Counted from the stretch's first letter, positions 42,425 to 51,999 are shown. The stretch is DNA of 64,000 nucleotides from a bacterium (GCA_021817145.1 JAKAVV010000002.1:141423-205422); one strand, 5' to 3'. Program-made: numbers and translations. The notes: a model not told the origin generated them from the sequence alone.

Positions 42425-44704
42425 ATGGAGAAAATCCTGCTGGTTGAAGATGATATTCATGTCCTGAAAAGTCTTGCAAAGCTATTAAGAGAAAGTGGAT
42501 ATGATGTAGAGACAGCTGCCAGTGGGCTGGAAGCTGTTGAGCTGGCGCAGAAAGATGAATTCTGCATGGTGATTACAGATGTTAGAATGCCTGGAATAGA
42601 TGGAATTGAAGCTCTAGGAAAGATAAAATCATACCAGCCAGACGCCAGGAGATTAGTTATCACAGGTTATGCGGGGGATGATGCTCCAATCAGGGCAATC
42701 CATCTTTCTGTAGATGATTATTTAATGAAACCCTTCCCCCCCGAAAAATTTTTAGAAAGTGTAAAAACAGCCATTCTCAAATATCAATCTGAGATAAAAA
42801 AAGAAGAGCTTACGATTTTCTCTTCTATTTTGCAAAAAATCTTTCGGACTCTTACCCAAGAAATCGAAACGAAAATTCCACAAAAAGAAGGACGGTCTGT
42901 GCGAATGGCTGAATTGGGAACTAAACTGGCTGAGACAGCAAAACTAGAACCAAAACGAGTTGGAAGACTCTCCTTCCTTTTATCTTTCCATGATCTAGGT
43001 TATCTCACTTTCTCAGATAAAGAGATGGAAGATCTGCTCTCCAGCAAACATATAGAAACTGGATGCAAAATTTTTAAAGCAGTCCCAGAAGGGGAAATGC
43101 TCTCCTTTTTATATGAAAAACATCACTCTCCTTTTAATAAATCGAGTGAAATGGTTCCTGTTGAATCGCAAATCCTTTCTCTCTGCGAAACCTTTGAGAA
43201 TTTACTTTCCAAAGGACTCAGCCAAAAAGAAGCATTCCAAACCCTTACAAAAGATCCGGGAAATTTTTGGGAGCCTTCACTTCTAGAGAGGCTCGAAGAA
43301 GTTCTGTTTAATCCTCTGCACAAGCTCTCAGAAAAGCCATCTCTAAAAACTTATGAAATTCTGCTGCACCTTGGAAAAACTTACACCCTTACAGGAGAAA
43401 TCGAAACAGGAAAAATGGCTCTCCAGAAGCTTCTAGAACAAGAGCAGAAGATAGAAGATTCCGATTTCAAATTTAGACTTCACCTCGCTCTAGCGCAAAA
43501 TCTGATACGAGACCAAAAATTTTCGGCAGGGGAAGAAGAAGCCTGCAGAACCCTTGAAACAGCTCTTTCTTTAAACCTCAGTCCTCTTACTATCTCTTCT
43601 ATTTTTCTTGAAATTATTCTGTCAAGACTTTTCCTGTCAAAAACCGAGAAAGTGGAAGAACTGCTGGAAAAAGGAAGAGCTAATTTTGAAAAGTTTGGAG
43701 ACAAGCGAAATCTTGCGCGGACAGAATTGTACTCTGCTCTTTTTTCAGCGATGTCTGGAAATAAGGAAACAGCAAAAAAACATTTTGCCAATTGCAAAAT
43801 AATCGTGGAAGAGGAGAAAATCGAAGACTTCTGGGGATCCGAATCTCTTGCTTTAAGGTTTAGGGAAAAGGTCCCTGATTTTCTCGAACTCCTCAATTTC
43901 GATCCAACAAATACAGCTCAGGAAAAAGGAGTTCAATTCTACTCTTTCGGGCCTATTCGGGTTTATCGAAACGAAGCGATAATCCCAGAAGAAGAATGGA
44001 AAAGCAAAAAAGGAAAGATCCTCTTAAACTACCTTCTTCTAAATCAAGATCGCCCTGTGTCAGAAGATAAATTGTGCGATCTGTTCTGGCCTCATGGGGA
44101 TCCTGAGAGATCCCGAAAAAATCTTCATCATATTATTTATCTTTTAAGAAGAACTTTGGAGCCCAACTTAAAAGAGGGGGGAGATTCGCAGTATATCCTT
44201 TCCCAGCACAATGCTTATCAATTTAATAAAAGCTCAAATTACTGGTGGGATGTTCATGAATTTAGAGAAAATCTACAGAAAGCTCAACAGTTATGGAGTT
44301 CAGGTGAAGCTGAAAAAGCAATTGAAAAGATAAGAAGACTGGAAGATCTCTATACAGGGGATCTTCTGGAAGATAATCTTGAAGAAACCTGGTGCGATTT
44401 CGAGCGGGAAAAATTGAAAGAAGCTTTCCTGGAACTGCTGCTGACTGCTGCTGCTTTCTATGAGGAGAAACAGGAGCATGTCATGGCTCTTGAATTCGCA
44501 AACAAAGCCTTGACTCTTGATCCTCTCCGAGAAAAAACCGCTCATTTGCTCATCAAGCTCTTATATAAAAGCGGAAAAAGGACAGAAGCGATTCGAAAAT
44601 ACCAAACCTGGTGCTCACAATTGGAAGAAGAAATGAATTTAAAACCCTCAGATGAATTTGCGGCTCTTTATGAAAAAATGACGATAAGCAGCAGAATCTC
44701 TTAA
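42425..44704 (+). CDS. Response regulator: receiver, decayed HD-GYP, BTAD transcription factor
   Basis: A 759-residue regulator. Residues 1-120 are a receiver (LVEDD, phospho-Asp52 in VITDVRMPG, Lys in LMKPFPP). Residues about 140-310 keep HD-GYP landmarks in worn form (FHDLGYLTFS, KHHSPFNKSSEMVPVESQ) without the GYP triad, so it is probably inactive. A helical TPR-like stretch follows, then an OmpR-like winged helix (KILLNYLLLNQDRPVSEDKL) and BTAD domain (about 590-755), the SARP-type activator layout. The histidine kinase convergent to it is the obvious partner. Confidence 0.87.
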   Translation: MEKILLVEDDIHVLKSLAKLLRESGYDVETAASGLEAVELAQKDEFCMVITDVRMPGIDGIEALGKIKSYQPDARRLVITGYAGDDAPIRAIHLSVDDYLMKPFPPEKFLESVKTAILKYQSEIKKEELTIFSSILQKIFRTLTQEIETKIPQKEGRSVRMAELGTKLAETAKLEPKRVGRLSFLLSFHDLGYLTFSDKEMEDLLSSKHIETGCKIFKAVPEGEMLSFLYEKHHSPFNKSSEMVPVESQILSLCETFENLLSKGLSQKEAFQTLTKDPGNFWEPSLLERLEEVLFNPLHKLSEKPSLKTYEILLHLGKTYTLTGEIETGKMALQKLLEQEQKIEDSDFKFRLHLALAQNLIRDQKFSAGEEEACRTLETALSLNLSPLTISSIFLEIILSRLFLSKTEKVEELLEKGRANFEKFGDKRNLARTELYSALFSAMSGNKETAKKHFANCKIIVEEEKIEDFWGSESLALRFREKVPDFLELLNFDPTNTAQEKGVQFYSFGPIRVYRNEAIIPEEEWKSKKGKILLNYLLLNQDRPVSEDKLCDLFWPHGDPERSRKNLHHIIYLLRRTLEPNLKEGGDSQYILSQHNAYQFNKSSNYWWDVHEFRENLQKAQQLWSSGEAEKAIEKIRRLEDLYTGDLLEDNLEETWCDFEREKLKEAFLELLLTAAAFYEEKQEHVMALEFANKALTLDPLREKTAHLLIKLLYKSGKRTEAIRKYQTWCSQLEEEMNLKPSDEFAALYEKMTISSRIS

Positions 44705-44714
44705 CTTAATTTCC

Positions 44715-46658
44715 TCAAATCTGATTTAAAGCTCTATCAATCACTGAATCTTCTGCAGAATGGCTTTTCTCTTCGTCTTTTGCGGCTGAAAACTTTAAAA
44801 CAAACTGACTCCCCTCCCCCTTTCTGCTTTCAACCTGGATCTCTCCTCCCATTGATTTAACAATTCCATAGCTTACTGAAAGCCCTAATCCAGTCCCTTT
44901 ACCAATCTCTTTTGTTGTGAAAAAAGGGTCGAAAATTTTAGGAAGATTTTCTTCTAAAATTCCGCATCCATTATCTGAAAAAGAAAGACAACTTTCTCTG
45001 GAATCTCCAAACGTGTTAATTTGAATCTTTCCCGACCTCTCTTTTTTCTCAAGAATGGCGTCTCTGGCATTCGATATTAAATTAGCGAGGACTTGAACAA
45101 GATTTTCAGGGACTCCATAAATAGGCATGGTTTCCTGAAAATCTATTTTAACTTGAATATTATCAAGGCTCAACTGTCTATTCCATAAATTTAAAGCGAC
45201 TTTTACAACTTCCTCCAATTTAAAATTCTTTTTTTCGTCCTGGGATTTTCTTGAAAAATTAAGCAGCTTTTGAATGATGTTCTGACATCTTTGAGAAGCC
45301 TGTATAATGGTTTCAACAGCGTCCCCATCCTCTGGTTTTTTCTGAAGCTGCCAGGCATTCAACAAAATAGCGCCAAGGGGATTATTGATTTCATGCGCCA
45401 CTCCTGCAGCAAGCTGTCCCACTGCAGCCAGCTTGCTGGTTTCAATGAGTTGAGCCTGCATGGCTTTCAACTGAATATTAGCCTCTACCACTTCTTTAAA
45501 AAGGAAACTGTTATGGATTGAGGAAGAAAGCTGCCCCGCCAGAATCGTGAGGAACTTTTCCTGTTCCTCTCCAATAAAAGGACGGCTGAGCAAAAGATAT
45601 CCAAGGGTTTCTTTTTCTGTTTTCAAGGGCATGACAGCCAGTGGAAGAAGGGGTTGAGGGAAAAGAGCTGTAGGATGAGTTACAACTCTTGCTGCTCCCC
45701 CTTTTTCGTCAAAAAAATCTTTTTCTACCAAACTTCCCGGCAGAAAATTCTGTTGGAAAATTCCACAGGATGCTCCCCTTCTAAAAAGATCTTTGTCCCT
45801 TAAATAGATGCTCCCTCCAGAGGCTTTCAATTTTTCTGTCAGAGAAGTTAAAATCTCTGGAGCCATTCCCTGAAAATCAAGAGCTGATGACAGCCTCTTT
45901 GAAAGTTCATAAATAATCTGCAGTTTTTCTTTTTCAATATACGATTTAAATCCAAATTTAAAAACAAAAAAGACCACAAAAAGTGAAAAAGGGACGAAAA
46001 GGAAAAGAGGGGCGGAAAGAACGTGTTTTATAATCGGAACAAAAGGCGCCAAAAGGTAAAATGGAAGTTCAAGAGCATATCCTGATCCGATTTCTTTAAA
46101 AGAAAACGTCTCTTTAAATTGTTTAGCTTGAAGCAGAAAAGTAAGAAAATCCATAAGGATGTGGAAAAAAATCGCGGCTGCCAGCGGAAAGAAAAGAGTG
46201 GATGAAAATTGGGAAAAGTTGAACTTTCCTCCAATCTCTTCGTAGAAAAGAACAGTGATAAAAGTTGAAAAAGCATAACGGATCAAATTTGAGGAAAGCG
46301 ATCTTAAATTCAAGCGCAGTTTTCGAAAAAAAATCAATCTTCTTAAAAGAAAGAAGAGCAGAACCCCTAAAAAAACGGGGAAAATCGAAAGTGAACCCAT
46401 GAGAAGGATATAAGAAAAAATCAAAGGATTATCAAAGCCAAAAGTAATGCTAGACCAGGGAAACCGAACGTATGTAAAAAGAGCAAGCGCAAGAAAAACC
46501 ATCGCCATCCCCATTTCTGATAGAGAGACATGCAGCTCATCCATCGTCTGGTAAAAACAGGGAAAACAGGAAAGATTTTGAAGCATCACCATTCCTGGGA
46601 AAAAAGCCATCCCCATTTCTAGAAAAGAAAGGAGATAGTTTTCTATTTTTTGTTTCAC
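44715..46658 (-). CDS. Membrane sensor histidine kinase with GAF-like domain
   Basis: A 647-residue kinase. The first 230 residues contain about seven membrane helices, then a GAF-like region ([25 protein letters not shown]), an H-box [14 protein letters not shown] with the phospho-His, and an ATPase with [35 protein letters not shown]. The C terminus is complete. It starts with GTG (AAACAAAAA follows) and no ribosome site is visible; the ATG 14 codons later is an alternative. Ten bases separate its end from that of the response regulator at 42425, which it probably phosphorylates. Confidence 0.88.
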   Translation of the reverse strand: MKQKIENYLLSFLEMGMAFFPGMVMLQNLSCFPCFYQTMDELHVSLSEMGMAMVFLALALFTYVRFPWSSITFGFDNPLIFSYILLMGSLSIFPVFLGVLLFFLLRRLIFFRKLRLNLRSLSSNLIRYAFSTFITVLFYEEIGGKFNFSQFSSTLFFPLAAAIFFHILMDFLTFLLQAKQFKETFSFKEIGSGYALELPFYLLAPFVPIIKHVLSAPLFLFVPFSLFVVFFVFKFGFKSYIEKEKLQIIYELSKRLSSALDFQGMAPEILTSLTEKLKASGGSIYLRDKDLFRRGASCGIFQQNFLPGSLVEKDFFDEKGGAARVVTHPTALFPQPLLPLAVMPLKTEKETLGYLLLSRPFIGEEQEKFLTILAGQLSSSIHNSFLFKEVVEANIQLKAMQAQLIETSKLAAVGQLAAGVAHEINNPLGAILLNAWQLQKKPEDGDAVETIIQASQRCQNIIQKLLNFSRKSQDEKKNFKLEEVVKVALNLWNRQLSLDNIQVKIDFQETMPIYGVPENLVQVLANLISNARDAILEKKERSGKIQINTFGDSRESCLSFSDNGCGILEENLPKIFDPFFTTKEIGKGTGLGLSVSYGIVKSMGGEIQVESRKGEGSQFVLKFSAAKDEEKSHSAEDSVIDRALNQI

Positions 46659-46685
46659 AGAGATTTTTCTTGTTTCACAAAAATT

Positions 46686-47144
46686 TTAAGGAGGATCGAC
46701 CCTTGGACCCCCAATATCTCTTTCTTCACACATTGACGCTTCGAAAGCTCCATTCATGATCTTGTCCTGCCCCACATAAAAATTCTGGAGTGTTCTGCCA
46801 ATCATCATTTGAGGATCAACTCGAGGTCCCCAAATCGGATCAATTTCACATTCAGGACTAAACCCACCTGAACCTGAAGGATAACCCCAAGGGGCTGCCA
46901 CTCGAGAAAAAACTTCAGGACAAAACAAAGAAGAATAAGGGCTGCCAGAGAAAAGAGAGGGGGTCCACCCCGAGTTTAAATTAGAGCCGAGAGCATTTTC
47001 CCATGAAGATTGAAGCTGAAGTTGAGGGTAATAAAAGGAAGAATTGAATTCACTGCCAAAATTCTCGCAAGGATTAAAAACACTCGCCCCAGGTGAAGAG
47101 TAATTAAAAAGATTGTATTCTCCAAAAATCTGCCCGATACCCAT
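46686..47144 (-). CDS. MG-family protein C
   Basis: A 152-residue protein opening MGIGQIFGEYNLF with NPCENFG at residues 24-30, the same motif as in proteins A and B. A frame upstream reaches 47216, but GAGAGGTGG sits just before this ATG and a promoter lies directly upstream. The rest is Ser/Pro/aromatic-rich with one Lys and a duplicated GPRVDP near the end (WGPRVDPQM and GGPRVDPP). Five Cys in the chain could pair outside the cell. Family unknown; I group it with A and B on the N-terminal motif. Confidence 0.72.
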   Translation of the reverse strand: MGIGQIFGEYNLFNYSSPGASVFNPCENFGSEFNSSFYYPQLQLQSSWENALGSNLNSGWTPSLFSGSPYSSLFCPEVFSRVAAPWGYPSGSGGFSPECEIDPIWGPRVDPQMMIGRTLQNFYVGQDKIMNGAFEASMCEERDIGGPRVDPP

Positions 47145-47163
47145 AAGAACCACCTCTCTTTTT

Positions 47164-47191
47164 ATTATACCTTCAAATCGTTTTTTGTAAA
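47164..47191 (-). promoter_or_regulatory. Promoter of protein C
   Basis: Minus strand TTTACA (47186-47191), 16-base spacer, TATAAT (47164-47169). The ribosome site and ATG follow within 20 bases, so the leader is short and unlike the 72-nt leader of A and B. Confidence 0.68.
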
Positions 47192-47221
47192 GTTTCTTTA
47201 ACAGAAAATCTTTCACTGCTG

Positions 47222-48235
47222 CTAGTGATTTTTGAGTGATTTCGCGAATCCATCAGGATGAGTTTCATGCCACTGATACGCTGACACAAGAATCTTTTCA
47301 AGGGATTGATATTTCGGATCCCAGCCTAACTCCTGTCGAATTCTTTTTGAGCTGGCGACAAGAACAGCCGGATCTCCAGCTCTTCTTTCCTCAATCTGAA
47401 TGGGGATTTTCCTATTGGAGATCACTTCCAGAGTTTTTAATACTTCTTTTACACTATATCCTTTTTCACTTCCGATGTTGTAAACCGTTGAATTCATCCC
47501 CCTGTCAAGAGCTTTCGCAGACAAATAATGGGCTTCTGCTAAATCCCAAATATGAACATAATCTCGAATACAAGTTCCATCCGGTGTCTGATAATCAGTC
47601 CCATAAATAGAAAGGAATGGAACCCCATTAATCGCCGCTTTACAAGCTCGTGGTATAAGATGGGATTCAGGGGTATGGGACTCCCCTAAACCTCCGGATG
47701 GGCAGGCGCCTGCAGCGTTAAAATAACGAAGACATACGGATCGGATTCCAAAGCTTTTCTCATAAACTTGGAGCATATTTTCCATCATCAATTTTGTTAA
47801 TCCATAAGGGCTGGTGGGTTTTAATGAATCGTTTTCTAAAATAGGAATTTTCTCTGGCTCTCCATAAACTGCTGCTGAAGAAGAAAAAAGAACCCAGGGA
47901 ATCTGAAATTTTCTGACTGCCTCTAAAAATGGAACAGCTCTTGAGACATTGTTTTCAAAATATTTTCCTGGATCTTTCACGGATTCTCCAACCTCGATAT
48001 AACCCGCAAAATGCAGAATTCCAGAAACGGGATAAGTATTAAAAATATGCGCTAATTGATCAGTGTCTGAAATGTCAGCCTGAAAAAATGGGGTCTTTTC
48101 AGGGACTGCTTCACGATGCCCTTTTGATAAATTGTCTAGAACAACGCAGTGTTCTCCTCTTTCAATAAAAAAACGCAGAACATGACTTCCCACATAACCT
48201 GCAGCCCCTGTGAACAGATAATAGTTTGCTGGCAT
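47222..48235 (-). CDS. galE: UDP-glucose 4-epimerase
   Basis: A 337-residue short-chain dehydrogenase of GalE type (the frame extends to 48292, but this ATG gives the canonical start and length). NAD loop TGAAGYVGSH, YxxxK in SPYGLTKLMMEN with the Ser of SSSAAVYGEP, and RRAGDPAVLVASS near the end match GalE. It interconverts UDP-glucose and UDP-galactose for polysaccharide precursors. Single gene. Confidence 0.93.
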   Translation of the reverse strand: MPANYYLFTGAAGYVGSHVLRFFIERGEHCVVLDNLSKGHREAVPEKTPFFQADISDTDQLAHIFNTYPVSGILHFAGYIEVGESVKDPGKYFENNVSRAVPFLEAVRKFQIPWVLFSSSAAVYGEPEKIPILENDSLKPTSPYGLTKLMMENMLQVYEKSFGIRSVCLRYFNAAGACPSGGLGESHTPESHLIPRACKAAINGVPFLSIYGTDYQTPDGTCIRDYVHIWDLAEAHYLSAKALDRGMNSTVYNIGSEKGYSVKEVLKTLEVISNRKIPIQIEERRAGDPAVLVASSKRIRQELGWDPKYQSLEKILVSAYQWHETHPDGFAKSLKNH

Positions 48236-48434
48236 TTTTAAAAATTGTTCTGGTTCTGATTTTTTTCCCCTTTCGCCACCTCTTAAATCCATATTCGAAA
48301 AAATTTTAATTTACAGCTATAAAAGCCTATTTTTGATTTTCCCCCCTGATTTTTTGACAGATTTTTGACATGCCCCTGTTACAATAGGGGGGAGAATAGG
48401 TTTAAGCAAAGAAGAAAATAAAGGAGGAATAAGC

Positions 48435-49007
48435 ATGGCTGTGCCAAACCCGCAAGACTTACCTGAAAGAATTTCGAGATTGGAAATTCTTTTTGAATTT
48501 ATCCATCAAAAGCTGAATTCCCTGGAAAATTGGATCACCATGATCCACGAGGAAATGAAAGACGGGTTCACCCAACTCCACGAAGAAATGAATGCAAAAT
48601 TTGACCAGACACATCAGGAAATAAAAGACGGACTCGACAAAGCGCGCCAGGAAAGAGATACCCACAGTCAAGAAAACCGCAGTGAATTCGCTCAGCTCCG
48701 TCAGGAAATAAAAGACGGACTCGACAAAGCGCGCCAGGAAAGAGATACCCACAGTCAAGAAAACCGCAGTGAATTCGCTCAGGTCCGTCAGGAAATAAAA
48801 GACGGACTCGACAAAGCGCGCCAGGAAAGAGATGCGATCCGTCAGGAAATAAATGCAAAGTTCGAAAAGTTGGAAGATAAAATTGACAGGAAATTTCAAG
48901 TTCTGGAGAAAAAGTTCGACTTCTGGCAGAAATGGACATTAGGGGCAGGATTTGCAGCATGGGTTACCATTGTTCTTGGAATTTTAGGAATTTTTTTTAA
49001 GCGTTAA
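48435..49007 (+). CDS. Coiled-coil protein with C-terminal membrane anchor
   Basis: A 190-residue protein. Residues 8-150 form a long coiled coil built from two identical 29-residue units (EIKDGLDKARQERDTHSQEN plus NRSEFAQLRQ) and part of a third; the C terminus has one membrane helix (LGAGFAAWVTIVLGILGIFF). AAGGAGGAATAAGC precedes the ATG. It would stand as a membrane-anchored cytoplasmic rod. Tail-anchored repeats of this kind resemble DUF1640-like proteins. Function unknown. Confidence 0.8.
   Translation: MAVPNPQDLPERISRLEILFEFIHQKLNSLENWITMIHEEMKDGFTQLHEEMNAKFDQTHQEIKDGLDKARQERDTHSQENRSEFAQLRQEIKDGLDKARQERDTHSQENRSEFAQVRQEIKDGLDKARQERDAIRQEINAKFEKLEDKIDRKFQVLEKKFDFWQKWTLGAGFAAWVTIVLGILGIFFKR
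48615..48833 (+). repeat. 87-nt tandem duplication in a coiled coil
   Basis: Near-identical 87-base copies at 48615-48701 and 48702-48788 (a single-base change gives CTC to GTC) and a third copy beginning at 48789 that is identical for 45 bases. Confidence 0.92.
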
Positions 49008-49052
49008 AAAAGGAGAAATGTCGTATCTCCCCAATTTGAAGAAATTTCATGA

Positions 49053-49081
49053 TTGACAGATTTTAAATTTGTCGTGATATT
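49053..49081 (+). promoter_or_regulatory. Promoter upstream of the MGG metallopeptidase gene
   Basis: TTGACA (49053-49058), 17-base spacer, GATATT (49076-49081). It leaves a leader of about 95 bases before the ATG at 49183. Confidence 0.55.
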
Positions 49082-49182
49082 AAAAATAAGATTCATAACA
49101 ACATTTACAAATTGTTAATTTTTTCGTCATAACTTCGAAATAAAGGTATGTTATGATGAAAAGAACCAAAGGAGGGTTTTAT

Positions 49183-50433
49183 ATGGGTGGAATCAGTCAA
49201 GCTTTAAGCAATTTAGAAAAATCAGCAGCAAATACAGTTGACAATATTGGGAATACGATTTCACAAGATTTGAGCGGGAACAAACAAACTGCTCCTCCAG
49301 TTCAAACTCAAAATTCGAACCCTCCTGCCCAAAATCAAACTGCGACAGCGACTTTACCCCCACCTTCAACAACTGCTCAGGATAAATCCTCGATTTTGTC
49401 GAAAGCAGAATCCACTCTCACAAATTTCAGTCATTCTGCTGCAGGGGCTTTAGGCATTGGGAAAACCAGCACAGATGCAGCTGCGACTGCAGCAGTGGCA
49501 GGAGCAGCAGTGGCAGGACCAGTTGGAGCTGCTGCAGCAGGAGGGGTAACAGCAGCAGTTGTAGGAGGAGCAAGTCTTGCAGCTAATCAACAGGATAAGC
49601 AAGGGGCTGATGCAACAGCAGGTTCGATTATCAAAAATGATCTTGTGAGCGCAGGAACAGGAATTGCGAATGATTTAGGATTTGATAAAACTTCAACTTT
49701 TACGAAACAAGGGTATCCACCGATTTATGGGGGAACACAAGCTCAAGCAAGCCAAATCTGGGGATATATGCAAAATATGCCTCCTGCTGATAGACAGGCT
49801 GTCCACAGTGTTCATGTTGGTTCAGCTTACACCACAGGAGCTTTTCAAACTGTTGCCAAAGGAAGTAATGGGCAGGAACAAAATTTCGGAGATATTTATT
49901 TAAACACAAAAGATTTAGAAACAAGAGGCCAGTATGTGGTTCTCCATGAATCAGGACATGCGGTAGAACTTCATAATGGAACTTTGCAAGGTCCAACAGC
50001 CAGTATCTGGAATGGACCAGATGTCTATGGAAATCCAGTAACCAACCACCCTGGTGAAACCGTGAATCCGCCTTCAGAAACATTTGCCGATTCTTATGCT
50101 GCTTATTATGGCGGAAATGGGGCCGCATTAAAAGCCACATCATCTGCAGAGTATAATGCCATTAAATCAGGAGCTTATGCCAGCGGCGGACCTTCTCAGG
50201 TTACAACAGGGGATCAGATTTTGAGTGGTGTAACCAATATTGGAGAAGGAGTTTCTTCCCTTTTCGGTGGATTAGGAGGAGGTATTGCGTCTGGGGTAAA
50301 CAATCTGCTTGCTAACATCGGTTTTGGACTAGGTGGGGTGATTGCGCCAGGACTAAATAATGTGGCTGGCGCCCCTGTCATCACAACTGGGGCAAATGCT
50401 CCGCCAATAGTTGGAGGTTGGGGAGGGGGTTAA
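49183..50433 (+). CDS. MGG-start putative zinc metallopeptidase with glycine-zipper segment
   Basis: A 416-residue protein (ATG at 49183 with AAAGGAGGGTTTTAT in front). A short N terminus (MGGISQALSN) and Pro/Gln-rich linker lead to an Ala/Gly-rich membrane-active stretch at about residues 98-135 (AAVAGAAVAGPVGAAAAGG). Residues 251-310 hold the zincin motif HESGH (His255-Glu256-His259) and SETFADSYAAYY, whose Glu299 is placed for a third zinc ligand, as in anthrax-lethal-factor-like domains. The tail is Gly-rich. No signal peptide. The layout resembles a translocated toxin or effector; that is inference. It shares only MGG with proteins A-C. Confidence 0.75.
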   Translation: MGGISQALSNLEKSAANTVDNIGNTISQDLSGNKQTAPPVQTQNSNPPAQNQTATATLPPPSTTAQDKSSILSKAESTLTNFSHSAAGALGIGKTSTDAAATAAVAGAAVAGPVGAAAAGGVTAAVVGGASLAANQQDKQGADATAGSIIKNDLVSAGTGIANDLGFDKTSTFTKQGYPPIYGGTQAQASQIWGYMQNMPPADRQAVHSVHVGSAYTTGAFQTVAKGSNGQEQNFGDIYLNTKDLETRGQYVVLHESGHAVELHNGTLQGPTASIWNGPDVYGNPVTNHPGETVNPPSETFADSYAAYYGGNGAALKATSSAEYNAIKSGAYASGGPSQVTTGDQILSGVTNIGEGVSSLFGGLGGGIASGVNNLLANIGFGLGGVIAPGLNNVAGAPVITTGANAPPIVGGWGGG

Positions 50434-50450
50434 TCATACTTGTTCGATAA

Positions 50451-51812
50451 ATGTCAATTCATGAAAAGAAAAATGATATTTTAAAGATTTATCTTGTTTT
50501 TTTATCTTTAACTGCTTCATTTTGTTTGCTTTTCGATTTTTATAAGAATTCTTTTGAATTCAAATTAATCCCAGTAAGTATCTGGACTTTCCTATTTTTT
50601 CTTGCCTGGGTTCTCTCAACAAAAATTTCGATAAAAGAATCCTCCTTTTATTTAAATGTTTCTTCTGCGATCAGTACCGCCAGTTGTTTTTTATTTGGAT
50701 TAACCCCTTGTTTTTTCATCCTTATTATTGGGCTGTCCTGTTATTATTTGTGGAAACGCTGGTTCTTTTATCGGTGGGCAGCAACAGCCTCAATCTGGGT
50801 GATCAGCTATGCAATAGCTGGTCTTCTTGTTTCTCCTGTTCAAACTCATTTTTTTTATCCATGGATTATTGTAAAACTAACCCTTTTTCAAATTGTCCAA
50901 GGTTTAACGAATATGGCGCTTTTTGATCTACTAATCAGCTTTGAGCAAAAACTTCCATTAATAAAACTCTTGCTTTCAGAAATCAATGAATATCTTTCTA
51001 GCAATTTCCTTCAAATCTTCATTTACTCTCTCTTGTCCTGCATCCTGATCTCCCTCTGGCTCCATGCCCCTTATGCCATCCCGCTTCTTTTCATCCCTTT
51101 TTACGGGCTCAAACTGGTGATGGAGAATGGACAGAAGATCCAGAATGAGCTGGCAAAAGCGATGAATGCTTTAAATGACATCCTGGAAGCAAAAGATGAA
51201 TACACTGAACGGCATACAGAACGGGTTTCACAATATGCGGTCATTATTGCCAAACATTACGGCGGGTTTTCTGATCAGCAGTTAGACCTCATTGCAAAAG
51301 TTGGGAAAATTCATGATATCGGGAAAGTGGTGGTCAAGGATGAGGTCTTAAAAAAACCGGCAAAATTGACCCCAGAGGAGTACGAGCATGTTAAACTTCA
51401 TGTGCAGCAAGATTTTGTGACAAATTTAATTCCACCGCAGTTTCCAGTTGCTCAGTGGCTGCAGCTCGCAAGACTGCACCATGAACGGTATGATGGCAAA
51501 GGGTACCCTTTTGGATTAAAAGGGGAAGAGATCCCGATAGAGCTTAGAATCATTTCAGTTGCTGATGCCTGGGATGCCATGACTTCCAGAAGAGTTTATC
51601 GAGCCAATTTAGACCAGGACAAAGCTCTGCAAACTCTTCAAGATGGCGCAGGAACCCAGTGGGATCCAGAAGCAGTGAAAGCCTTTTTCAAAGCGTACGA
51701 TTCTGGAGAAATCCAAGCGATTCAAGCGGATTATAAAGCTTGGTTAAAGCAGCAAAAATGGGATACTCTCCAAAAATTAGAGCAGTACCTTTCTATTGAA
51801 AGCATTTTATAA
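50451..51812 (+). CDS. Membrane HD-GYP domain protein (paralogue 1)
   Basis: A 453-residue protein. The first half has about six membrane helices; the second is a full HD-GYP phosphodiesterase domain: RHTERVSQYA, KIHDIGKVVVKDEVL, HHERYDGKGYPFGLKG, and ISVADAWDAMTSRR. It should hydrolyse cyclic di-GMP. It starts 17 bases after the metallopeptidase gene without a clear ribosome site, and probably shares its transcript. 52000-53394 is a paralogue. Confidence 0.91.
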   Translation: MSIHEKKNDILKIYLVFLSLTASFCLLFDFYKNSFEFKLIPVSIWTFLFFLAWVLSTKISIKESSFYLNVSSAISTASCFLFGLTPCFFILIIGLSCYYLWKRWFFYRWAATASIWVISYAIAGLLVSPVQTHFFYPWIIVKLTLFQIVQGLTNMALFDLLISFEQKLPLIKLLLSEINEYLSSNFLQIFIYSLLSCILISLWLHAPYAIPLLFIPFYGLKLVMENGQKIQNELAKAMNALNDILEAKDEYTERHTERVSQYAVIIAKHYGGFSDQQLDLIAKVGKIHDIGKVVVKDEVLKKPAKLTPEEYEHVKLHVQQDFVTNLIPPQFPVAQWLQLARLHHERYDGKGYPFGLKGEEIPIELRIISVADAWDAMTSRRVYRANLDQDKALQTLQDGAGTQWDPEAVKAFFKAYDSGEIQAIQADYKAWLKQQKWDTLQKLEQYLSIESIL

Positions 51813-51933
51813 AGCGAATTTCACCTGGACGACAGAAATTTAGGATCAATCTACTTTTTATTGGATAGTATTAAAACAAAATGTAAACTTTAGAACAAAA
51901 AGTTAATTCTTGGTGAACACTTCCAAATCATTA

Positions 51934-51962
51934 TTGACTCTTTAAGAGTTTGTTGTTACAAT
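51934..51962 (+). promoter_or_regulatory. Promoter of the second HD-GYP gene
   Basis: TTGACT (51934-51939), 17-base spacer, TACAAT (51957-51962), then GAGAGGAGAGG before the ATG at 52000. Confidence 0.75.
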
Positions 51963-51999
51963 AAAAGAAGCGAAATACAATTGGAGAGGAGAGGGCGCT

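Noticed and set aside
48459..48960. Two reverse-strand ORFs opposite the coiled-coil gene
   Set aside because: Shadow frames created by the 87-base repeat, without ribosome sites and with unlikely composition.
39715..50433. N-terminal myristoylation reading of the MGG starts
   Set aside because: Bacteria lack N-myristoyltransferase, and position 6 is not Ser/Thr in the proteins.
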